A stretch of 64,000 nt of DNA, taken from NCBI GenBank assembly GCA_034509735.1, contig JACGWO010000011.1:13487866-13551865 (forward strand), given 5' to 3'. Within the stretch, counting starts at the first letter, position 1. Each line of letters opens with the position of its first letter. Shown here piece by piece: positions 57,160 through 64,000 of this stretch. The DNA is from Sesamum alatum. Its lineage: Eukaryota; Streptophyta; Magnoliopsida; Lamiales; Pedaliaceae. Under the pieces are notes generated by a model, which worked only from the letters and a program-made list of their open reading frames with translations, did no database searches and was not told the origin of the DNA. A program made the translations under genes and the position numbers.

Positions 57160-59057
57160 CACTACAAGAAATTGTATTTTAGATAACCAAATAATTGTAA
57201 CAAATCGTCAACTTGTCACAAAAACTAGGTATCTAGTAACAAAATGTAAAAATTGTTACAATAAAATTGAATTTTTGTAACAATCGTAATAATTCGTTAC
57301 AATAAATGGAATGTCCTTACAAAAGATATTTATTTGTAACAAAAGAAAAAAAATCGTTACGTAAAGTAAAACATGTTATTTATAAAAGTAATTGTGACAA
57401 AACTATTATTTTTCTTGTAACAATATTTGAGTTGTCACAATAAGTTTAATTGGTAATAAAAAAGTTTGTTACAAGAAATTTAAAAATTTTAGATTTTTTT
57501 TGTTTTGTTTTGGCGACAAGACAAGGCGCCATTTTTCTTTTCTCTATTTTTTGTATTTTATAAATAAATATATATATTGTATTATAATTTTTTTTTTTTA
57601 GTTTTAAACTTAGGGTGGCATACGAGTCGAGCCGGCTCGCGAGGCTCGATTTTGAGCTCGACTCGAGCTCGAAAATTATAATTTATTTTTAAAAAATTTA
57701 TATATATAACTTAATATTCAATACTTTATCTATGTTATACTCAAAATTGACAATATATTATAATTATTAATAAATATTACACATTTTATTTTGGATAATA
57801 ATAAATTATGGTACTTTTATTTATACACTTAATCTTTATATAAAAATAAATTTAATCAACAACTTATTAATGATAATTAATCTAAAATTAATGATAATAA
57901 TAATGATGGTTGAAAAAATTTAATTAATTTTATTATTATTTTATTATATATATTAATATATAATGAGATCAAAAAGCTTAATCAACAATTACAATATCTT
58001 AAAATCCGGGCATCCGATTCATACCAAATTTTAATATATATAAGACTTTGTCCATTAGATCATATTGGATAGTATGATTTAAAATCGCATGGCCTGATTC
58101 AATGATACACCATTTTGAATGATTACTCTTATATTCCGAGTATGATATCTCGACATTCGTATACCCAATAAGTCTAAAACTTTATCGAATGTACTTTTCT
58201 GTAAGTTTGATTATATATAACAGTTTGATCTGAATTTTGACGGCCCGATTAACCCATGCTGTTCAACAATGTAAGATGATAGTTATATCAATGTAATACT
58301 AACATTTATGAATATACAAATTTATTACAGACTGTAAACATATTTCAATCTCAACTATAGAATATTTTTTTATGAATTTCAATTGCATTATTTCAGATAA
58401 TGGATACTTTTCTACAATATTAAATTGTTCAGTATGAATTTTATTTTTTTAGTATATTTGACTAATTATATTACTATTAATTTTGATAATTCAATGTATA
58501 TATATATATATATGTTATATACTTTATAATAATTTATCACAATATAATTTTGTTAAAAATTATACCAATATATACTTTTTGTATTTCTCTTTCTCTCTCC
58601 TTCTTTTTTGCTCATTTCTTCCCCCACTTTCATCAACATAAACTCACCAAGAATTTTCCCCAAATCTGACTCCTAAAATCCTAGCCCAAACCAACAATTT
58701 CAAGCTCCTCCACCTACCAGCGGCAACGAGGATGACGTTTGCTGTTGTGTCGGCCAAACAAGGAACCCGAACAGGTTTGGTTTTATCAGTTGCTTGTTGC
58801 TCAATCTGCGTTGGATTTTGTTGGAGTTGGTGATTTTGGTTTTATCAGTTTCTTTGTTGGAGTTGCTGATTTTGGTTTTATCAGTTGCTTATTGGAGTTG
58901 TTGATTTTGGTCAATCTACTATCTATGATTCCTAGATTTAATATGAATATGTTTTCTCTCATCTTATCTCATGTGTTTCAGATTTTGTTTCTTGTTTCAA
59001 TATTGGATGGAGTCAATTTTGTTTCTCAACTCAATGCCTCAGTTTTCGCATCTCAAT

Positions 59058-59245
59058 GCCTCTGTTAGCAGCAAGGAAAGACTCATTTTGCTGCTGACAG
59101 AGGCAGCAAACTGAGGCATTTTGCTGCCTCTGTTAGCAGCAAAAATGAGGAACAAAGGCAGCAAACTAAGGCCACTTGCTGCCTCTGTTAGTAGCAAGAT
59201 GAGGCTCATTTTGCTGCTAACAGAGGCAACAAACTGAGGCCTTTT
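59058..59245. repeat. Cluster of direct and inverted repeats inside the CACTA element
   Basis: The word GCCTCTGTTAG(C/T)AGCAA occurs three times (59058, 59126, 59181) and its inverse TTGCTGCT(A/G)ACAGAGGC twice (near 59088 and 59212), with CAAACTGAGGC/GCCTCAGTTT ends. The single strand can fold into several alternative long hairpins. Confidence 0.85.
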
Positions 59246-59662
59246 CAAAGTTTACCGATCTATATATGTCGTATTTTCAAAATTAAAAATTGAAGACAAC
59301 TTATTAATTAGCACAATTGTATGAAAGTACAAGTCCTTGAAACATTGTCTAAATTACATTTGCTTTATCTAACATCCTCAACTTACTGATACATTTTTTT
59401 ATAATTTTGAAGGTTATAGATTGTAAGAGGAATTAATCAGTTGCAATGGGGGTGCCAAGAATTCCAGTAAGAGGTATCGTATGTTATAATCAATGTAGGC
59501 TTTGTTTGTTCATACACTAATTTGTTGGCTCGACTAGAATACTATTATGTACTATGTGTTTATATATGATTGTGCTACTAAATATAGGATTTAAATTTTG
59601 CTACTAAATATAGGATATAAATTATGTTACTCTTGATCTTAAATGTTTGTTATTTTATTCAG

Positions 59663-59920
59663 GATTCTTATCCGCATGTGAATCGTCCCTACTTGAGGTT
59701 CTTAAAGAAAAGTTGAGTACAAGAGAAGATGACCTGCAAAGTGCTACGTCTTGCACTGAATCTAAAAAAGAACTCATTGCAATTCAACAAGCACTAATTC
59801 AAGGTTACGAGGAACATTGTAAAAAACAAGATGAAGAGATATATGGTTTAAGAGATGGTCAAAGGGAATTGAAGGAGATGTTGTTGGCTATTATGCAACA
59901 AGACAATTCAAAAAACCCTT
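59663..59920 (+). pseudogene. Exon-like coding remnant of the CACTA element (coiled coil)
   Basis: An open stretch between a good acceptor (TTATTCAG/GA) and donor (CCTT/GTAAGT), about 86 residues: FLSACESSLLEVLKEKLSTR, then CTESKKELIAIQQALIQGYE, then KKQDEEIYGLRDGQRELKEM. It is rich in E, K, L and Q with a coiled-coil look, as in the C-terminal part of the TNPA-like protein of plant CACTA elements. A further possible exon start is at 60370. No complete gene can be assembled. Confidence 0.5.
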
Positions 59921-61176
59921 GTAAGTCTTCATATTTTATTTCGTTATGTCTATCTTAGTGATATGTTTTATTTTTGTTTTGTAAATTGTCTAGAATATAC
60001 TTGTATGTGAAATTAACAATGAAAACTTTGGTGGTGTTTTTGGTAGTTGTTTGGCATTTTTGGTATATCAGTTATTGTTTCTTTGAAGTTTTGATTGGTG
60101 TGTTTGGTATTGTGGTTAGTGTTCTGGTATTGTTTCTTTGAAGTTTTGGTTGATGTTTTGACATTTTAGTTGGGAGTTCGTATATTGGTTATTGTTTCTT
60201 TGAAATTTTGACATTTTAGTTGGGATTTCTTATATTGTTTATTATTTCTTTGAAGTTTTGGTTGGTGTTTTGGTATTTTGATTAGAACATTTGGTATATT
60301 GGGTATTGTATATATTTGTTGCATTAATTTTTAAATAGTTGAATTGTCTCATTGTTTTTGTTTGAGCAGGAGATCTACAGGTTTGAAGTTGGTGCTCAAA
60401 GTGTAAACAGTGCAATATGACATTCCAAGGATTCACATGTATTTTGGTGGCTTTTTTTCACTTGACGATAGCTATGTTTGAAAATAATTTACTTTATTTT
60501 GTATCCTTGAAGCTGCTATGCTTGAAAGTTTCTTAGGATATCTTTTGTTGCGCTTTTGTAGTGAGTGCATTAATGTTTTATATTAGACTTATGTATTGAA
60601 CTATTACTTAAACTATGTAGTCATTATGGGATTTATTTATGTTAGGTTTACTTTCTTTATGTTTATATGGACAAGTATTATTGTATTTTTGCAAATTTTG
60701 GAAACAGGTTTATTAGCATTTTTTAATAGAAAATAATCACTAAAAATTACTATTAGTAAGGAAACAAATTTCTCACAATAACTTTTTGTGACAAACTTGT
60801 TATTGTAATAAATTTAAAAATATTATTCATTTTGAGTTTTAGTGACGATAGCTTTTTCTCATAATAGGTATTCATAACGAAATACTGTTGTAAGTCATAC
60901 TTTTAGTAACAAATCCTTTTTTTTCTTTTTTGTAATGATATCATAACCTCTTGTGAGGACACAATTGTTACTAGAACTATACAATTGTAAGCAATCAACG
61001 TTTGTTACGAATACATTTGTGACGACATACTCAAATTCGTTACAAGAACTTTTAGTGACGGGGTTTTCAGTAGAAACTTAGTAATGACACATTTTCGTCA
61101 CCAAAAGTATTGGCGACGAAATTTGGACATATTGTAATGAATTCTTTCCTTGCGAGATGTAAAATTTCTTGTAGTG

Positions 61177-63298
61177 TTGTTAATAAATTTTTGGGGTGAA
61201 GCTGTTTAACTCCGGCATATTTAGTAAATAGATCACCCTATGTTCCTTTATCTGAAAAAATACCTGAGTTTGTGTGGTCTGAAAAATGCGTTGATATTTC
61301 TTCCTTACGCATTTTTGGCCATTCTGCTTTCGTTTTACAAAATGGTGATAAACTTGATCCCCGTTCCCAAAAATGCATGTTTATTGGTTATCCTGAAGGT
61401 GTTACATGCTATAGGCTATGACTTAGAAGCCAACAAGGATTTAAAGTCATAATTAATAGGGATGTTACTTTCAATGAATCTAAGATGTCTTGGCTTACTA
61501 ATACACCTAGGAAAAACGAAGATATAGATATAGAATGCACCTTTAATCATGTGGAGGAACCTTCAGAAAATAATCAACAAGGGGAAGAGTCTAGAGAAGA
61601 AAATATAACAAACTAAAAATAATGACGAGAATATACAAATTAACGAACTAGAAAATAGCTTTCAACATTATCAGCTAGCTAGAGATAGGAAAGAAGAGAA
61701 TCTAGGCTTCCTTCTAGATTTAAAGATTTCCATCTTATTTCTCTTGCACTAAATGCTGAAAATTTTGAACCTTGTTCTTATTAAGAAACAATACAATATG
61801 CTAATTCAAAACTTTGGATGGAAGCTATGAATGAAGAAATGAAATCTTTATATGCTAACAAAACATGGATTCTTGTTCCAAAACCCAGTAAATGTTCTAT
61901 TGTTGGTTGCAAATGGATTTTCAAAATATAACAAGAAACTAATTCAAATTATTTTAAAGCAAGATTAGTAGCAAAATGTTTTACACAAAAAAAAATGAAT
62001 CGATTATACAGAAATTTTCTCTCCTATTGTGAAATATACTACTGTTAGAATTGTGCTTGCCCTTGCTGCTTATTATGACTAGGAATTAAAATAAATTGAT
62101 GTTAAAACTGATTTCTTGCATGGTGAGTTAGATGAACAAACTTATACGTAACAACCTATTGGTTTTATTGATAAGCAAAAACCTTGTTATGTTTGCTTGC
62201 TAAAAATATCCCTGTATGGGTTAAAACAATCACCAAGGCAATGGAACAAAAATTTTGATTTGTTAATGCATTCTTTAAATTTTAAAAGAAGTGCATATGA
62301 TCCTTGTTTGTACTTTAAATATGAACTGTTTGTCCTTGTGTTTCTTGTGTTGTATGTCGATGATATGCTAATTGCTCGCCCTAGTCTAAAATTAATCAAA
62401 AAGTTGCAAAGCAACTTGTCCAGAAAATTCGAAATGAAAGATCTAGGAGATGCCAAGAAAATTTTAGGAATGACAACTGATGGAAATAGAAGCAATTCAC
62501 CAATCTTTCTAAACCAAAAATCTTATATTAAAACTGTGTTGGAAAAATTTTCCATGTCTAATTCAAAACCCTCCTCTGTTCCATTAGTTGCACATTTTCA
62601 ATTAAGTAAGAATCAGAGCATTAAAACTGAACTTGAAAAAGAACAAATGCAAAAAGTCCCATGCTCCAGTGCAATAGCATCTGGTATGTATCTTATGGTT
62701 AGCACTCACCCAAACATAGCTTATGTTGTTAGTTGCCTTAGTAGATCAATGTCTAATGCTTGTCCCCCTCACTGAGATGCGCTTAAATGGTTATTTAGGT
62801 ATTTAAATGGTTCTATGAATATTGGCATAAAATCAAAGTGTGCGAATGATATTAATTTAGTCGGATATGTGGATTATAACTATGCAAATGATAGAGATAG
62901 TAGGAAATCAATTACATCATATGTGTTTACTTTGTGTGGTGCTTGTATAAGCTGAAAATCTCAACTTCAACACATTGTTACCTTATCTACCATTGAAGCT
63001 AAATATATCGCTACTACTGAAGTCTTTAAAGAAGTGATTTGGCTAGGACTTTTAGAAGAAATTGATTTTTTAAAATAAAAAAATCACAATTATCTGGAGT
63101 CCAACTCTAAAAAAATCCTATTTTTCATGATAGAACTAAACACATTGATGTTAGGAATAATTTTATTAGGGATATAGTTGGGAAAGAAATCATTAATTTA
63201 GAAAAGATTGACTCTGAATCAAATCCGACTGATATTGGAACTAAGTATTTACCAATAGAAAATTTTAAAACTTGTCTCAAAATTTTAAACCTAGAATA
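61177..63298 (+). pseudogene. Copia integrase end, reverse transcriptase and RNase H
   Basis: Integrase C-terminal part: LRIFGHSAFVLQNG-like block near 61290 and CMFIGYPEG. RT: WMEAMNEEMKSLYANKTWIL near 61820, SLYGLKQSPRQWN, then the catalytic YVDDML at about 62352, LGDAKKILGM and LNQKSYI. RNase H: VGYVDYNYANDRDSRKS, TLSTIEAKYIATTE and HDRTKHIDVR-like sequence near 63130, ending at about 63298. Stops at 61618, 61930, 62140, 62774 and elsewhere show it is inactive. Confidence 0.92.
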
Positions 63299-63471
63299 AT
63301 AAATTCACTTTAGTATTCTTTGCACTTTCTAACCTAGATATACAAGTTTTCTCTACCTGTGTTTGCAAGAACTATCTTGGTATCCTGGCGAACATAGCGA
63401 TGGTGAAACTAGATCTGAACCCGGACAAAGATCCTCCTTCTCTGGGAGGGTCCATGGTCCAAGGTGGAGAA

Positions 63472-64000
63472 TGTTAAAATCGGCCCATGTCCTTGGCCCA
63501 ACCCAAGTCCCCTTAGCCCCTATCATGGATCGCTTGGCCCATTCCCACTCAGCCCACTCTCTTGCACCCCAACCCACATCTGGATCCAACCCGACTTCTT
63601 TTATTTATAAGGGTTCCCCCTTTTGTGTAGAACCCTAATCTAACTTCTCTTTCGCTCTTCTGACACTTCTATTTTCACCGCCCGTCTTTTCTACCTCCAT
63701 TGTTTTCTCCACCACCGCCTCCTTCTCCCTCTCATCGACCATTATGTCTTTCTCTCTCTATCACTATTTAAGTCGCGCGGTGGTTCTGATGAAGCACCAC
63801 CAAACAAAAAGAAATATCCTCTCTCTATTTCTCAGTTCTCTATGAACGGTGCTTTATGGTGCTCTTGTGTGATCCTGTGTGGACGTTGCCTGAGTGGCTT
63901 GGGCCAAGCAACCGTAGGAGGTTGTCGGCGTTTAGGACCTTGGGTTCCCATGCTTCGGATCTAGCTATCTGCTGTTAGCTTCGTATAAACCCCGAGACAT
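63472..64000 (+). repeat. 3' LTR of the second copia element, cut by window edge
   Basis: Starts TGTTAAAATCGGCCC right after the polypurine tract. It contains a promoter-like TATTTATAAGGGTTCCC near 63601 and a pyrimidine-rich leader. The right end lies beyond the window, so its length and a target duplication are unknown. Confidence 0.8.

Larger units (their letters stand above)
57160..61176 (+). mobile_element. Non-autonomous CACTA (En/Spm) DNA transposon, 4.0 kb
   Basis: Terminal inverted repeats CACTACAAGAAATT (57160-57173) and AATTTCTTGTAGTG (61163-61176). Flanking triplets are TTT and TTG, consistent with the 3 bp duplication of CACTA elements with one later mutation. Subterminal regions are packed with GTTACAA/TTGTAAC-type words on both sides (57190-57480 and 60770-61060), the usual binding sites for the element's regulatory protein. 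No TNP2-type transposase domain was found, so it would depend on a helper element. Confidence 0.92.
57045..63471 (+). mobile_element. Second Ty1/copia element (internal part), split by a CACTA transposon
   Basis: The plus strand begins abruptly in integrase (GIIRHRTTRYTPQQNGVAEM, 57050-57110). It is cut at 57159, resumes at 61177 and continues through RT and RNase H to the stop near 63298. A polypurine tract (AAGGTGGAGAA, 63461-63471) and the 3' LTR follow. The 5' half, including gag and the 5' LTR, is absent. Confidence 0.92.

Overview
The window is nuclear DNA of a dicot plant, probably an asterid. Two intron-containing plant genes sit among LTR retrotransposons, MITEs, a SINE and a CACTA transposon, and the spacers are very AT-rich. 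No prokaryotic features, tRNA or rRNA genes or CRISPR arrays were seen.

Genes. A plus-strand cyclic nucleotide-gated channel gene (10693-16055, 7 exons, 725 aa by my splicing, group III, CNGC14/17-like) and a minus-strand chloroplast SecY gene (17383-23097, 8 exons, 539 aa, SCY1-like) converge tail to tail. The 1.3 kb between their stop codons holds a 697 bp MITE with a perfect 9 bp target duplication. Both genes look intact. They share no pathway and are simply neighbours.

Retroelements by region. 1-2696: the 5' part of a decayed Ty3/gypsy element (minus). 3850-9299: a Tat-type Ty3/gypsy element with TSD CAAGC whose 5' LTR is fused to integrase by a large deletion. 27158-29320: a 2.16 kb solo LTR with TSD GGATA. 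33597-34890: a tRNA-derived SINE with its own TSD, split by a 1 kb LTR-like insertion carrying a 50 bp minisatellite. About 40025-40707: a probable solo LTR. 42794-52720: a full-length but mutated Tat-type element with TSD TATAC and two RNase H domains. 52906-57049: a truncated Ty1/copia element (minus). 57045 to the window end: a second copia element (plus), split by a 4.0 kb CACTA transposon (57160-61176).

Most unusual signals. Both Tat-type elements carry, between pol and the 3' LTR, a related antisense gene of about 2.5 kb with its own TATA box and an equivalent short intron. Where pol and this antisense gene converge, both also carry an array of mini-hairpins that share a TGNNAAA-like loop but have different, self-complementary stems. 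A set of long-TIR MITEs with 9 bp target duplications (Mutator-like) is scattered through the region, including one copy in a CNGC intron and one between the two host genes.
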